Assembly (NCBI RefSeq): GCF_014636315.1
Contig: NZ_BMED01000002.1
Location: 930,001-994,000 of the forward strand
Source: Parundibacterium terreum
GTDB taxonomy: Bacteria > Pseudomonadota > Gammaproteobacteria > Burkholderiales > Burkholderiaceae_D
Reading direction: 5' to 3'
Length of the DNA: 64,000 bases
The notes beneath the pieces were generated by a model that saw only the letters and a program-made list of their open reading frames with translations, did not search any database and was not told where the DNA came from. Positions within the stretch are counted from its first letter, which is position 1; the number at the start of each line of letters is the position of its first letter. Positions 1 through 10,226 of this stretch are shown here, one piece after another. The translations under genes were made by a program, and so were the position numbers.

Positions 1-1260
1 ATCATTAATCCGCATGGCCGCCCCGCGCCGAGCGGCACCATCCAGTGTCGCCAGAGAGAAGCACATCGCCATACGGTGATCGTCATAGGTGTCAATAGTG
101 GCTGGCTGGATGACGGCGGGCGGGGTGACGGAAAGGTAGTCCGCACCCTCTTCCACGATCGCGCCCAGCTTGCGCAGCTCGGTCGCCATCGCAGCGATGC
201 GGTCGGTTTCCTTCACGCGCCAGCTGGCAATGTTGCGCAATACGCTGGTGCCGTTTGCGTACAGCGCCGCTACCGCGATGGTCATCGCTGCATCCGGAAT
301 GTGGTTGAAGTCGGCATCTATCGCTTGCAGTACGCCATTGGACTTGGCTTCTATCCAGTTGTCGCCCATCGTGATGGTGGCGCCCATTCTTTCCAGCGCC
401 TCTACAAAGCGCACGTCGCCCTGTATGCTGTCGCGGCCTACGCCCTCTACCCGTATCGGGCCTCCTGCAATGGCGCCGGCAGCCAGGAAGTAGGATGCGG
501 AAGAGGCATCGCCTTCCACATGAATCACATCCGGCGATACATAGTGCTGGCCGGCGGCGATCGTGAAGGATGACCAGCCGTCGCGCTGTACTTCTATGCC
601 GAAGCGCTGCAACAGGTTCAGCGTGATTTCTATATAGGGCTTGGAGATCAGTTCGCCGATCACGTCTATCGTCACTGCATGCTCGCGCGCCATCAGTGGC
701 GACACCATCAGCAAGGCCGTCAGAAACTGGCTGGAGACATTGCCCCTCACCTGCAGGCGCTGCGCATGGATGTGGCCGCGGCGGATATGCAGCGGCGGGA
801 AACCGGCCACGCCGGTGTATTCCACCTGTGTGCCTACTGCGTTCAGCGCATCCACCAGATCGCCTATCGGGCGCTCATGCATGCGCGACACGCCATGTAT
901 CGTGTAGTCGCCGCCGATTACGGCCAGCGCCGCAGTCAAGGGGCGGATCGCCGTGCCGGCATTGCCCATGAACAGGTCAGCCTGATGCACCGGGAAAGCG
1001 CCGTTGATCCCCTGCACGGCGTAATCCTGCGTACCCTCTTGCTGGGTCCAATGCACACCCAGTGTGTTCAGCGCATTCAGCATCACCAGCGTATCGTCGG
1101 AGGCCAGCAAGTCCTTGATCTGGGTCGTGCCGTTGGCCAGCGCAGCCAATAACAGGATGCGGTTGGAAATGCTCTTTGATCCGGGCAGGCGTACCGTGCC
1201 CTTGACCTGCATTACAGGCGCCAGATCGATATAGTGAGGATATTGCTTGGCTTGGCTCAT
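1..1260 (-). CDS. aroA: 3-phosphoshikimate 1-carboxyvinyltransferase (EPSP synthase), 3' end outside window
   Basis: Sixth enzyme of the shikimate pathway, cytoplasmic; it transfers enolpyruvyl from PEP to shikimate-3-phosphate. About 420 codons are visible, open to the window edge, so only a few C-terminal residues are missing compared with the usual 427-440. The N-terminal [10 protein letters not shown] motif (about residues 25-34) and the PEP-binding GNAGTA motif match class I AroA, and YDDHRMAM is seen near the C-terminus. The start is the ATG at 1260, 55 bases after the tyrA stop, in the same direction. It is the last visible gene of the gyrA-serC-pheA-hisC-tyrA-aroA run typical of betaproteobacteria, where cmk and rpsA usually follow (known pattern, not visible here). 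Confidence 0.96.
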   Translation of the reverse strand, partial: MSQAKQYPHYIDLAPVMQVKGTVRLPGSKSISNRILLLAALANGTTQIKDLLASDDTLVMLNALNTLGVHWTQQEGTQDYAVQGINGAFPVHQADLFMGNAGTAIRPLTAALAVIGGDYTIHGVSRMHERPIGDLVDALNAVGTQVEYTGVAGFPPLHIRRGHIHAQRLQVRGNVSSQFLTALLMVSPLMAREHAVTIDVIGELISKPYIEITLNLLQRFGIEVQRDGWSSFTIAAGQHYVSPDVIHVEGDASSASYFLAAGAIAGGPIRVEGVGRDSIQGDVRFVEALERMGATITMGDNWIEAKSNGVLQAIDADFNHIPDAAMTIAVAALYANGTSVLRNIASWRVKETDRIAAMATELRKLGAIVEEGADYLSVTPPAVIQPATIDTYDDHRMAMCFSLATLDGAARRGAAMRIND

Positions 1261-1315
1261 GGTCTTGACCTAAATTTTGCTTGCATAGGCTGGCGCTAGT
1301 CGACTTTCGTCTACT

Positions 1316-2218
1316 TTAGTCGCCGCCTTCCTTGTTTTGTTTTTCGGCCGCTTCTATCGCGCTGATCCAGCTATGCCGCGCACGCTGCGCATTGGCATAG
1401 ATCGCTTCTATCGCAGGGCCTTCTGATGCTGCCAGATGTTCGCGCAGCACCGCCAGCTTGGCTGTGTAGGCATCCAGCTCCAGCAGCATGGCATCGCGAT
1501 TGGCCAGTGAGATGTCGCGCCACATTTCCGGCGAAGAACCGGCGATACGGGTGAAATCACGAAAACCGCTCGCCGCATACTGGAACAGCCGGTCTGCATG
1601 CGGTTTGCGGGCGATGTCATCCACCAGTGCATAGGCTAGCAAATGCGGCAGATGGCTGACAGCCGCGAATACCTGGTCATGCTCAGCCGGGGTCAGGTGA
1701 TGGATGATTGCGCCGCATAAGCGCCACGCGGTTGCCACCCTAGCCACGTCTTCGGCAGAATTTTCTTTCAGCGCTGTGATGACTGCCTTCTTCCCTGCAT
1801 ACAGGTCCACCAGCGCCGCATCCGGTCCATTGGTTTCCCGGCCCGCGATAGGGTGCGCGGGCACAAACTGCGCCACCAGATCGCCCAGCACCTCCCGTGC
1901 AGCCGCAACCACATCCGACTTGGTACTGCCGGCGTCGGTCACGATGGTGCCCGGCTGCAAATGCGGCTTGATGGACGCCAGGATGGCCGGCGTCTGCGCT
2001 ACCGGTGCCGCGATCAGCACCAGATCGGCACCCTGCACCGCATCGGCAATGGAGGTCGCCGCCTGGTCGATGATGCCCAGCTCCTTTGCCCGCAACAGGG
2101 AATCATGGATGCGGTCCACGCCGACGACCTGCGCCACCGCGCCGGCTTTTTTCAGCGCCAGCGCGAAGGAGCCGCCTATCAGCCCAACCCCAAAAATGAC
2201 GACCTTGTTGAAGCTCAC
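1316..2218 (-). CDS. tyrA: Prephenate dehydrogenase
   Basis: Oxidative decarboxylation of prephenate to 4-hydroxyphenylpyruvate for tyrosine synthesis, cytoplasmic. The 300-residue protein opens with a Rossmann nucleotide-binding loop (GVGLIGGS, residues 10-17) and carries the HPIAGRE motif near residue 120, as in monofunctional TyrA or TyrA-type arogenate/prephenate dehydrogenases. There is no fused chorismate mutase; that domain is in pheA nearby. The start codon is GTG at 2218, with a GAGGAT ribosome site overlapping the hisC stop region; only 10 bases separate the two genes, so they are probably co-translated. Whether it prefers NAD or NADP, or accepts arogenate, cannot be read from the sequence. 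Confidence 0.95.
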   Translation of the reverse strand: MSFNKVVIFGVGLIGGSFALALKKAGAVAQVVGVDRIHDSLLRAKELGIIDQAATSIADAVQGADLVLIAAPVAQTPAILASIKPHLQPGTIVTDAGSTKSDVVAAAREVLGDLVAQFVPAHPIAGRETNGPDAALVDLYAGKKAVITALKENSAEDVARVATAWRLCGAIIHHLTPAEHDQVFAAVSHLPHLLAYALVDDIARKPHADRLFQYAASGFRDFTRIAGSSPEMWRDISLANRDAMLLELDAYTAKLAVLREHLAASEGPAIEAIYANAQRARHSWISAIEAAEKQNKEGGD

Positions 2219-2228
2219 GATTTTATCC

Positions 2229-3341
2229 TCAGGCAGCCGCCAGGATGGATTTCAAGGCGGCGATGAAAATGGCGTTTTCTTCAGGCAAGCCGATGGAGAT
2301 ACGCAGCCACTGCGGCAAACCGTAATTGCCTACCGGACGCACGATCACGCCGCGCTTCAGCAATTCCAGGTTGATGCGCGCACCGGCGCCGTCGTCATTG
2401 CCGACCTTTACCAGCACAAAGTTGCCGAAGGATGGAACGAATTCCAGGTTCAGCTCATTGAAGGCTTGCGTCAATTGCTTGTAGCCGTCCGAATTTAGCG
2501 TTGCGCTCTTTTGCAGGAAAGCAGTGTCGTTCAGTGCCGCGATCGCAGCAGCCTGTGCCATCGAGTTCACGTTGAAAGGCTGGCGTATGCGGTTCAGCAG
2601 ATCGGTGATGCCTGGCTGCGCAATGCCGAAGCCTATGCGCAAACCCGCCAGGCCATAAGCCTTGGACAAGGTGCGCGACACCAGCAGGTTAGGATACTGC
2701 TTGACCCAGGCGATGGAATCGTACTGCAGCTCAGGCGCCAGGAATTCGTTGTACGCCTCATCCAGCACAACGACTACGGAAGCCGGCACTTTCTTCAGGA
2801 AAGCCTCAATCGCAGCGGCCGGCAGGAAGGTGCCGGTAGGATTGTTCGGGTTAGCGATAAATACCAGCTTGGTGTCCGGCGTGATCGCCGCCAGCATCGC
2901 ATCCAGGTCATGGCCATAAGCCACCGCCGGTACGACTATCGCGCGGCCGCCAACGGCCTGCGTTGCCAGCGGATATACCGCAAACGAATACTGCGCAAAC
3001 ACCACGCCCTGGCCAGGCTCGACAAAAGCGTGCGCCGCCAGCTCCAAAATATCGTTACTGCCGTTGCCCAGCGTGATCCATTCTTGCGGCACACCGTATT
3101 TGGCGGTGATGGTGGCTTTCAGCTCAAAGCCGTTGGCGTCCGGGTAGCGGCCCAGGTCGGATGCTGCGCGCGCCATGGCTTCCTTCGCAGAATCAGGCAC
3201 ACCCAGCGGATTTTCATTGGAAGCCAGCTTGACGATCTTGGACTCATCCAGGCCGAATTCACGCGCCACCTCGGCTATCGGTTTGCCGCCCTGGTAAGGA
3301 GCGATTGCACGAACATAGTCAGGGCCGAATTTGATAGACAT
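2229..3341 (-). CDS. hisC: Histidinol-phosphate aminotransferase (HisC2 type)
   Basis: PLP-dependent fold-type I aminotransferase of 370 residues. The PLP lysine lies in SRTLSKAYGLAGLRIG and SNENPLG lies near the N-terminus, both typical of HisC. Its place between pheA and tyrA suggests that it also, or mainly, aminates phenylpyruvate and 4-hydroxyphenylpyruvate, as proposed for the second HisC copy in many proteobacteria (inference). An upstream extension to 3422 is open, but I start at ATG 3341 (MSIKFGPDY) because a GGAGTAAGT ribosome site lies just before it and the extension does not look like protein. The gene is followed at once by tyrA. Confidence 0.94.
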   Translation of the reverse strand: MSIKFGPDYVRAIAPYQGGKPIAEVAREFGLDESKIVKLASNENPLGVPDSAKEAMARAASDLGRYPDANGFELKATITAKYGVPQEWITLGNGSNDILELAAHAFVEPGQGVVFAQYSFAVYPLATQAVGGRAIVVPAVAYGHDLDAMLAAITPDTKLVFIANPNNPTGTFLPAAAIEAFLKKVPASVVVVLDEAYNEFLAPELQYDSIAWVKQYPNLLVSRTLSKAYGLAGLRIGFGIAQPGITDLLNRIRQPFNVNSMAQAAAIAALNDTAFLQKSATLNSDGYKQLTQAFNELNLEFVPSFGNFVLVKVGNDDGAGARINLELLKRGVIVRPVGNYGLPQWLRISIGLPEENAIFIAALKSILAAA

Positions 3342-3455
3342 ACTTACTCCAAAAATATTTCCGGTGCGGGAGAGTGACCGGACAAAGAAATCAATACCGT
3401 TTGCGATGCCATGGGCATACAAAGCAGCGCCGCTGCCTTGTTTTGCTAGATTTTG

Positions 3456-4532
3456 CTATATCGTGCAGGGATAAGAACCCAGCACTTTAAAAAATGCCGC
3501 GTTATCCTTCAGTTCCGCCGTCGCTTTGGCCACGCGCTCATCCATCACATGGCCTTCTACGTCGACATAGAAATAATATTCCCAATTGCCGGTGCGCGCG
3601 GGGCGGGATTCAAAGCGAGTCATCGATACGCCGTGGGTTGCCAGCGGGGCCAGCATCTTGTACACGGCGCCGGCCTTATTCGGCACAGCCAGCACCAGAG
3701 AAGTCTGGTCCTTGCCGCTAGGCGTAGTGTGCAGACGGCCGACGATTGCAAAGCGGGTGCGATTATGCGGATCATCCTGGATATGGGCGCTGACCACTTG
3801 CAGGTTGTATTGCTGGCCTGCAATCTCACCGGCAATTGCGGCAATCGTTGTGTCCTTGCTGGCCATCAATGCCGCTTCCGCGTTGGAGGCGACTGCATGG
3901 CGTTCTATATGCGGGTAGTGCTGGTTCAACCAGGCCTGGCACTGCGCCAGTGCCTGCGAATGCGCGCAGATGCGTGCAATGCCGTCCATATGGCCGAGCT
4001 TGGTCATCAGGCTGTGATGGACGGGAATCGATAGTTCACCGCTGATCACCAGGCTGGTTTGCAGCAACAGGTCCAGCGTGCGGTTGATCGCGCCTTCGGA
4101 AGAATTTTCTATCGGCACCACGCCAAAGTCGGCGGTGCCGGCCTCGGTTGCGCGGAATACCTCGTCGATCGATACGCAAGGCAGTACCAGCACGGCACGG
4201 CCGAACTGCTGGTACACCGCCTGCTCGCTGAAGGTGCCGACCGGGCCCAGGAAGGCCACGGTAACGCGCCTTTCCAGCGCGCGGCAAGCGGACATCACTT
4301 CACGGAATATGGTTTGGACGTCTTCGTCCTGCAATGGTCCCGGATTGTTATGCGCCACATTACGCAAGACCTGGGCCTCGCGCTCAGGACGGAATACCGG
4401 GGCATTGGTTTCTGCTTTGACGTGCCCGACTTCCTGCGCCACGCGGGCGCGCTCATTCAGCAGGGCGAGGATCTGCGCATCCAGCGCGTCTATCTTTTCG
4501 CGCAAGGGCAGTAATTTGTTGTCGCTAGTCAT
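3456..4532 (-). CDS. pheA: Bifunctional chorismate mutase / prephenate dehydratase (P-protein)
   Basis: Converts chorismate to prephenate and on to phenylpyruvate, the committed branch to phenylalanine. The 358 residues divide into an AroQ-class chorismate mutase domain (about 1-95, opening LREKIDALDAQ), a prephenate dehydratase domain (about 100-275, FLGPVGTFSEQAV and the VVPIENSSEG motif) and a C-terminal ACT domain (about 280-358) with the ESRP phenylalanine-binding motif. The ACT domain implies feedback inhibition by phenylalanine, known for the family. The start is ATG 4532. A 265-base gap upstream separates it from serC, long enough for its own promoter, but no leader peptide rich in Phe codons was seen. 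Confidence 0.96.
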   Translation of the reverse strand: MTSDNKLLPLREKIDALDAQILALLNERARVAQEVGHVKAETNAPVFRPEREAQVLRNVAHNNPGPLQDEDVQTIFREVMSACRALERRVTVAFLGPVGTFSEQAVYQQFGRAVLVLPCVSIDEVFRATEAGTADFGVVPIENSSEGAINRTLDLLLQTSLVISGELSIPVHHSLMTKLGHMDGIARICAHSQALAQCQAWLNQHYPHIERHAVASNAEAALMASKDTTIAAIAGEIAGQQYNLQVVSAHIQDDPHNRTRFAIVGRLHTTPSGKDQTSLVLAVPNKAGAVYKMLAPLATHGVSMTRFESRPARTGNWEYYFYVDVEGHVMDERVAKATAELKDNAAFFKVLGSYPCTI

Positions 4533-4746
4533 CGATATGCACCTATTTAATGCCTCGCACCTTATTGCTTATAAAGATGCAAGTTTGGCTTTACTACCTT
4601 TTGAATCCCATGCTGACAGGCAGGTGAACCTGGCAGGCAATGCCGGAGAACGCGATGACGCTCGATTTCCTGGCGTATCCCGGTTATTTTTTGAAGAACC
4701 GCAAATACTTCGAAGGTAAATTTAACACTGTTTTTAACACTATCTT

Positions 4747-4767
4747 GCCGGGCAAAAAATGCCCGGC
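4747..4767. repeat. Perfect inverted repeat between serC and pheA
   Basis: GCCGGGCA and TGCCCGGC flank a five-base A loop in the 265-base serC-pheA gap. On the minus strand it lies about 30 bases after the serC stop, so it could slow or end serC transcription. No T-run follows on either strand, so it is not a classic intrinsic terminator. The rest of the gap is AT-rich and holds no convincing gene. Confidence 0.5.
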
Positions 4768-4797
4768 CACATTGCTTGCGTATTACTTGCTTATTGC

Positions 4798-5904
4798 TTA
4801 CTTATTCGCCGCTGCAAATTTCGCCATAAAGGCAACCAGCGCCTGCACGCCTTCTATAGTCATCGCGTTGTAGATTGATGCACGCATGCCGCCCACTGAT
4901 TTGTGGCCTTTCAGTTGCAGCAGGCCGTTTTCCTTGGCTTGCGCCAGGAAGGCGGCGTTCAGCGATTCATCGCGCAAAAAGAAAGGCACGTTCATCCGTG
5001 AACGGTTGCCCTTGTTGATGCGGTTGATATAAAAATCGCTGGAATCCAGATAGTCGTACAACAAGGCCGCCTTGGCGATATTGCGCTCTTCCATCGCAGC
5101 GACGCCACCCTGGCGCTTCAGCCACTGGAACACCAGGCCGGCGATATAGATCGCATAGGTCGGCGGCGTGTTGAACATGGAATCATTGTCTGCGACTGTC
5201 TTCCAGTTGAAGGCAGATGGGCAGCACGGCAAGGCATGGCCCAGCAAGTCTTCGCGCACGATCACGATAGTCAGGCCGGCAGGGCCGATATTCTTCTGCG
5301 CACCGCCATAGATCACGCCGTATTGGGATACATCGATCACGCGCGACAGGATATGCGAAGACATGTCGGCCACCAGCGGCGCACCATTGGTATCGGCGCT
5401 GACATCCGGCACGAACTGATATTCGATGCCGTCTATCGTCTCATTGGTGCAGACGTGCACATAGGCTGCGTCCCTGGTCAGCTTCCAGCTATCGCGCGGC
5501 GGTATCGTTGCAAACTTGTCTGCCTCGGAAGAAGCAGCCACGTTCACATTCAAATACTTGCCTGCTTCCTTCAGCGACTTCACCGACCAGGAGCCGGTGT
5601 TGATGTAATCCGCAGTCGCCGGCTGAGGCTTCAGGCCGGCCAGGTTCATAGGCACGATTGCGTTTTCTGCAATCGCACCGCCCTGCATGAACAGGATTTT
5701 GTAGTTATCGGGAACCGCCAGCAACTCACGCAAATCTTTCTGCGCAGCAGTGATGATGGACGTGTACTCGGCACCGCGATGGCTCATCTCCATCACCGAC
5801 ATGCCGCTACCGTGCCAATCCAGCATCTCTGCCGCTGCCTGCTGCAATACTTCCTTGGGCAATACAGCAGGGCCCGCCGAGAAATTGTAGATCGTTGCCG
5901 GCAT
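4798..5904 (-). CDS. serC: Phosphoserine aminotransferase
   Basis: PLP enzyme that makes 3-phosphoserine from 3-phosphohydroxypyruvate for serine synthesis, and also the equivalent step of vitamin B6 synthesis. It has 368 residues, near the usual 360. The opening [11 protein letters not shown] and the PLP-lysine region [10 protein letters not shown] are diagnostic. The start ATG 5904 lies only 5 bases after the gyrA stop, so the gene is probably expressed from the gyrA transcript. The gyrA-serC-pheA-hisC-tyrA-aroA order is conserved in beta- and some gammaproteobacteria. Confidence 0.97.
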   Translation of the reverse strand: MPATIYNFSAGPAVLPKEVLQQAAAEMLDWHGSGMSVMEMSHRGAEYTSIITAAQKDLRELLAVPDNYKILFMQGGAIAENAIVPMNLAGLKPQPATADYINTGSWSVKSLKEAGKYLNVNVAASSEADKFATIPPRDSWKLTRDAAYVHVCTNETIDGIEYQFVPDVSADTNGAPLVADMSSHILSRVIDVSQYGVIYGGAQKNIGPAGLTIVIVREDLLGHALPCCPSAFNWKTVADNDSMFNTPPTYAIYIAGLVFQWLKRQGGVAAMEERNIAKAALLYDYLDSSDFYINRINKGNRSRMNVPFFLRDESLNAAFLAQAKENGLLQLKGHKSVGGMRASIYNAMTIEGVQALVAFMAKFAAANK

Positions 5905-5909
5905 CGTGT

Positions 5910-8570
5910 TTACTCCGCGCTGCCGCTGTCTGCAGCAGTGTCGCCACCGGCATCGGCAACTTCACCGGCCTCTGCATCTGCATCAACGTCCGCATCGGTC
6001 TCAACAATACGCTGCAAGCCGCTCAGCTTGGTCCCGTCTTCCACTGCGATCAGGGTTACGCCTTGTGTTGCGCGGCCCATTTCGCGGATCTCTGCAACAC
6101 GGGTACGTATCAAGACGCCGCCGGTCGTGATCAGCATGATCTCGTCCGTCGTATCCACCAGCGTTGCAGCAACTACGCGGCCATTGCGTTCTGAAGTCTG
6201 GATCGCGATCATGCCCTTGGTGCCGCGGCCGTGACGGGTGTATTCGGTAATCGGCGTACGTTTGCCGAAGCCGTTTTCTGTCGCCGTCAATACCGATTGC
6301 TGTTCGTTTTCTGCGACCAGCAGTGCAATGACCTGTTGTCCTTCTTCCAGGTTCATGCCGCGCACGCCACGGGCGGTACGGCCCATAGGGCGCACATCGT
6401 TTTCGTCAAAGCGCACAGCCTTGCCGGAATCGGAGAACAGCATTACGTCATGCTTGCCGTCAGTCAGCGCAGCGCCGATCAGGAAATCGCCTTCATCCAG
6501 GTCCACCGCAATAATGCCGGCCTTACGTGGATTGCTGAAATCGTTCAACGGTGTTTTCTTCACAGTACCCAGGCTGGTCGCCATGAAGATGTAATGGTCT
6601 TCAGGGAAGCTGCGGTTGTCGCCGGACACCGGCAGGATCACGGTGATCTTCTCGCCGTCCTGCAATGGGAACATGTTCACGATAGGCTTGCCGCGCGAGT
6701 TGCGCGAGCCTTGCGGCACTTCCCATACCTTCAGCCAATACAGACGGCCGCGGTTGCTGAAGCACAAGATGTAGTCATGCGTATTGGCGATGAACAACTG
6801 CTCGATCCAATCGTCTTCCTTGGTCGCCATTGCCTGCTTGCCGCGTCCGCCGCGTTTTTGCGCGCGGTACTCGGAGACCGGCTGCGACTTCATGTAACCG
6901 GTGTGCGACAGGGTCACAACCATGTCTTGCGGCGTGATCAGGTCTTCGGTTTCCAGATCGGTGGCGTTCAGCTCTATCTGCGAGCGGCGTGCATCTTTGT
7001 TGCCTTCGCCGTATTCATTGCGTGCCGCTGTCATTTCGTCAGTGATGATGACGGTGACGCGTTCAGGCTTGGACAAGATGTCCAGCAGGTCGGCGATTTC
7101 GGCCATTACGTCTTTGTATTCGTTGACGATCTTGTCTTGTTCCAGACCTGTCAGGCGTTGCAGACGCATCTGCAGGATTTCCTGAGCCTGGTCGTCGGAC
7201 AGCTTGTACAAGCCGTCAGTCTGTATGCCGTAGTGCTTAGGCAGGCTCTCTGGACGGAAAGCATCGATACCGCCAGGATTGTCTGCTGCCGTACGCATCA
7301 GCATCTCGCGTACCATGGAAGAATCCCAGGCGCGGTTCATCAACTCTACCTTCGCCAAAGGCGGCGTTGGCGCGGCCTTGATGATCGCGATGAAATCGTC
7401 GATGTTCGCCAATGCAACTGCCAGGCCTTCCAGCACGTGGCCGCGCTCGCGCGCCTTGCGCAGTTCAAATACGGTACGGCGTGTGACCACTTCGCGGCGG
7501 TGCGACAGGAAGCATTCCAGCATCTGCTTCAGGTTCAGCAGTTTAGGCTGGCCATTGACCAGGGCCACCATGTTCATGCCGAAGGTGTCTTGCAGTTGAG
7601 TCTGCTTGTACAGATTGTTCAGCACCACTTCAGGTACTTCGCCACGCTTCAGTTCGATCACGACGCGCATGCCGGATTTATCGGATTCATCACGGATGTC
7701 CGAGATGCCGTCCAGCTTCTTGTCGCGCACCAGCTCGGCGATACGCTCCAGCAGCGATTTCTTGTTGACCTGGTAAGGCAGCTCATCGACGATCAGCGCC
7801 GTGCGGGCATCCTTGCCGAATTCTTCAAAGTGCGTTTTCGCGCGCATCACCACACGGCCGCGGCCAGTGCGATAACCGTCGCGCACGCCGGATACGCCAT
7901 AGATAATGCCGGCGGTCGGGAAGTCCGGCGCAGGAATGATCTCGATCAATTCATCGATCGTGCAATCCTTGTTGCGCAGCACATGCAGCGCGCCATTGAT
8001 CACCTCGGTGATATTGTGCGGCGGAATATTGGTTGCCATACCTACCGCAATACCGGACGCGCCATTGATCAGCAGGTTGGGGATGCGGGTAGGCAGGACG
8101 GAAGGTTCTTTTTCCTTGCCGTCATAGTTAGGCACGAAATCGACGGTTTCTTTTTCGATATCGGCCAGCAGCTCATTGGCGATCTTGTCCAGGCGGCACT
8201 CGGTATAACGCATCGCCGCGGCATTGTCGCCGTCAACGGAACCGAAGTTACCCTGGCCGTCCACCAATGTGTAGCGCAAGGAAAAATCCTGCGCCATACG
8301 CACCAGTGTGTCGTAAATAGAGGCATCGCCGTGCGGGTGATACTTACCCATGACTTCACCGACCACACGTGCGCATTTGACGAAGGGGCGGTTATACACG
8401 TTGTTCATTTCGTGCATCGCGAACAAGACGCGTCTATGCACAGGCTTCAGGCCGTCACGTACATCCGGCAAGGCGCGGCCTACGATCACGCTCATGGCGT
8501 AATCGAGGTAGCTCTTGCGCATTTCTTCTTCAAGGGAAATCGGGAGTGTTTCTTTAGCGAATTGATCCAT
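5910..8570 (-). CDS. gyrA: DNA gyrase subunit A
   Basis: Breakage-reunion subunit of type II topoisomerase; with GyrB it introduces negative supercoils. It has 886 residues: an N-terminal winged-helix/tower domain with active-site Tyr122 (AAMRYTE) and a C-terminal beta-pinwheel with the QRGGKG-type GyrA box, here [10 protein letters not shown] near residue 560. The tail is acidic and rich in Ala/Asp. The quinolone-resistance region reads [10 protein letters not shown], so the residue equivalent to E. coli Ser83 is Ala83, followed by Ser84; Asp87 is retained. The start ATG 8570 faces a long intergenic region shared with the divergent ompA. The downstream neighbour serC starts 5 bases later. 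Confidence 0.98.
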   Translation of the reverse strand: MDQFAKETLPISLEEEMRKSYLDYAMSVIVGRALPDVRDGLKPVHRRVLFAMHEMNNVYNRPFVKCARVVGEVMGKYHPHGDASIYDTLVRMAQDFSLRYTLVDGQGNFGSVDGDNAAAMRYTECRLDKIANELLADIEKETVDFVPNYDGKEKEPSVLPTRIPNLLINGASGIAVGMATNIPPHNITEVINGALHVLRNKDCTIDELIEIIPAPDFPTAGIIYGVSGVRDGYRTGRGRVVMRAKTHFEEFGKDARTALIVDELPYQVNKKSLLERIAELVRDKKLDGISDIRDESDKSGMRVVIELKRGEVPEVVLNNLYKQTQLQDTFGMNMVALVNGQPKLLNLKQMLECFLSHRREVVTRRTVFELRKARERGHVLEGLAVALANIDDFIAIIKAAPTPPLAKVELMNRAWDSSMVREMLMRTAADNPGGIDAFRPESLPKHYGIQTDGLYKLSDDQAQEILQMRLQRLTGLEQDKIVNEYKDVMAEIADLLDILSKPERVTVIITDEMTAARNEYGEGNKDARRSQIELNATDLETEDLITPQDMVVTLSHTGYMKSQPVSEYRAQKRGGRGKQAMATKEDDWIEQLFIANTHDYILCFSNRGRLYWLKVWEVPQGSRNSRGKPIVNMFPLQDGEKITVILPVSGDNRSFPEDHYIFMATSLGTVKKTPLNDFSNPRKAGIIAVDLDEGDFLIGAALTDGKHDVMLFSDSGKAVRFDENDVRPMGRTARGVRGMNLEEGQQVIALLVAENEQQSVLTATENGFGKRTPITEYTRHGRGTKGMIAIQTSERNGRVVAATLVDTTDEIMLITTGGVLIRTRVAEIREMGRATQGVTLIAVEDGTKLSGLQRIVETDADVDADAEAGEVADAGGDTAADSGSAE

Positions 8571-9101
8571 TGGCAGGCCGGCAATTTAGAGCTTGGGTTA
8601 AAAACGAATGCGCCAATCACGCGTCCGGCTTTTTGAGCCGGCCGCGCCGCCGATATTTGCCGTCAAACTTTACATATAGGCAATTACCGAGCTTTAGCGC
8701 TGAACTTTTGATTTTAGCATGCGCAGGGCCGGAAACCAGCTTTTGGGAGCTGTTTTAAGGATTTGGCGCGGGAATTTGCGTGTATTGACTATGAGCTCGC
8801 GCTCTAGCCGCCGCTGAAAACGATCATGGGGAAAAGGCATGCCAATGGCGCATCAATAGGCAATCCGGCAATTCGAATAAATCATTTCAATTTGCTTGCC
8901 ACGCAGATATTAAATATGCAAGTGCTTTCAGGAAAAATTTCTTTTGGGGCAATGACGTACAATAAGGGCAGGCAAGCATGGAATTCAGCATCAAGTTTGT
9001 GCAGACCGGGCGCAAATGGTGCGCCACCTAACAGACGGCCCTACCCTGGCTGATGCATTCTTTTGATGCGTGCTGCATGGAAACAAAGTCCGTGTATCAT
9101 G

Positions 9102-9183
9102 ATTTAACAGTTTTTGCGGCAATTAATCGTTGCGAAAAGACGACATTTTTGTCAAAATGTTACTTTGACAATTTAACAGTTTT
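9102..9183. repeat. Direct repeat ATTTAACAGTTTT, two copies upstream of ompA
   Basis: The 13-base string ATTTAACAGTTTT occurs at 9102-9114 and again at 9171-9183, 69 bases apart start to start. The second copy directly abuts the inverted repeat at 9149-9171. Spacing near six to seven helical turns would suit a dimeric regulator (inference). Confidence 0.5.
9149..9171. promoter_or_regulatory. Inverted repeat TTGTCAAA-N7-TTTGACAA, candidate operator or -35 region
   Basis: A perfect 8-base inverted repeat with a 7-base spacer, about 220 bases upstream of the ompA start. The right arm contains TTGACA (9165-9170), a consensus -35 hexamer, but no good -10 hexamer lies 16-18 bases further on. It could be a regulator site controlling ompA or gyrA. 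Confidence 0.4.
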
Positions 9184-9392
9184 CGTGTGGGAGCGGTTCC
9201 TATGGCAGAATGTAGCCTTGGGACCATGTCTACATCACAACAATAGCCCTTGAATTTGCTTCACGCCACTTCATGCCTATTTAGTAAGTGGAAACAAGAA
9301 TGTCATCAAGACGTGGTAGTATCGCTTTCAGTAATAATTTTGCAGTTTAGTTGCGCAGTCCATCTGCGGTAATCTCACCCGAGAGGAGAAAT

Positions 9393-10046
9393 ATGAAAAA
9401 TTTAGCAAAGCTCGTTATCGCAGCGTCGGCCTTAGTTGCCATTTCTGCATCAGCTCAAGAAGATATCAAAGCAAGCACACCTACTAGCGCTTATGTGCAA
9501 GATGGTCGTGGCGTTATTGCTCGTGATCCGTTCGGTCTGTGCTGGCGCACAGGCTACTGGACACCTGCTGACGCATTGCCAGGTTGCGATGCACCACTGG
9601 TTAAACCAGCGCCACCAGCACCTGCTCCAGAGCCAGCACCTGCTCCAGCTCCAGCGCCTGCTCCAGTAGTTGCACCAGCTCCTACTTCTGAAAAAGTCAC
9701 TTTCGCAGCTGATGCGTTCTTTGATTTCGACAAAGCAGTACTGAAGCCAGAAGCTAAAGTTAAACTGGATGACATGGCATCCAAACTGAAAGGTATCAAC
9801 CTGGAAGTTGTGATCGCTGTTGGCCATACAGACTCCGTAGGTTCCGATGCTTACAACCAAAAACTGTCGGTACGCCGTGCAGAAGCTGTTAAAGCTTACC
9901 TGGTAAGCGCCGGTATCGAAGCTAACCGTGTTTACACTGAAGGCAAGGGCAAAAAACAACCAGTTGCTGACAACAAGACAGCAGCCGGCCGTGCTCAAAA
10001 CCGTCGTGTAGAAATCGAAGTAGTTGGCACACGCACTACAAAATAA
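9393..10046 (+). CDS. ompA: OmpA-family outer membrane protein (short form)
   Basis: 217-residue exported protein. A signal peptide (about 1-21, ending ASAQA/SAQED) is followed by a short N-terminal segment with two cysteines (FGLCWRTGYW and LPGCDAP) that may form a disulfide. A Pro-Ala repeat linker follows (about 70-100), then a C-terminal OmpA peptidoglycan-binding domain (about 105-215, with GHTDSVGS and NQKLSVRRAEAVKAYL). There is no eight-strand beta-barrel, so this is the short betaproteobacterial form that tethers envelope and peptidoglycan rather than a pore. The start ATG 9393 has a strong GAGGAGAA ribosome site. A strong intrinsic terminator follows. Codon use looks optimised for high expression, with repeated use of single preferred codons. 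Confidence 0.95.
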   Translation: MKNLAKLVIAASALVAISASAQEDIKASTPTSAYVQDGRGVIARDPFGLCWRTGYWTPADALPGCDAPLVKPAPPAPAPEPAPAPAPAPAPVVAPAPTSEKVTFAADAFFDFDKAVLKPEAKVKLDDMASKLKGINLEVVIAVGHTDSVGSDAYNQKLSVRRAEAVKAYLVSAGIEANRVYTEGKGKKQPVADNKTAAGRAQNRRVEIEVVGTRTTK

Positions 10047-10070
10047 TCACTGACTAGTTCACTGATTTAA

Positions 10071-10096
10071 AAAAACCCCGCTTCGGCGGGGTTTTT
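10071..10096 (+). terminator. Intrinsic terminator of ompA
   Basis: CCCCGC and GCGGGG pair around a TTCG tetraloop (10076-10091), with an A-run before and TTTTT after. It lies 25-50 bases after the ompA stop, so ompA is a single-gene transcript. Confidence 0.92.
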
Positions 10097-10226
10097 CTTT
10101 TTGCGCGACTACTGCGCCGACGTGACGATTCCCCTACAATATCGTTAATCGAGATCCGCCACAGCAAGCCGTATTGCTGCGACCGCGACCATTGCAACCA
10201 ACGCACAGCAAAGCCCTCATCACACT

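Larger units (their letters stand above)
8571..9392. other. Long intergenic region between divergent gyrA and ompA
   Basis: 822 bases with no convincing gene: short open frames on the plus strand lack good ribosome sites and family features. It is AT-rich and must hold promoters for gyrA (leftward) and ompA (rightward). Two structures stand out and are listed separately: a 23-base inverted repeat at 9149-9171 and a 13-base direct repeat at 9102 and 9171. The last bases before ompA carry a GAGAGGAGAA ribosome site (9381-9390). Confidence 0.6.

Noticed and set aside
4533-4797. A pheA leader peptide with attenuation
   Set aside because: No short frame rich in Phe codons and no alternative hairpins with a T-run were found in the gap; only one simple inverted repeat.
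6231-8636. An 801-codon open frame on the plus strand over gyrA
   Set aside because: It is the antisense shadow of gyrA, which has clear gyrase motifs; long antisense frames are common with this codon bias and no family features are seen.
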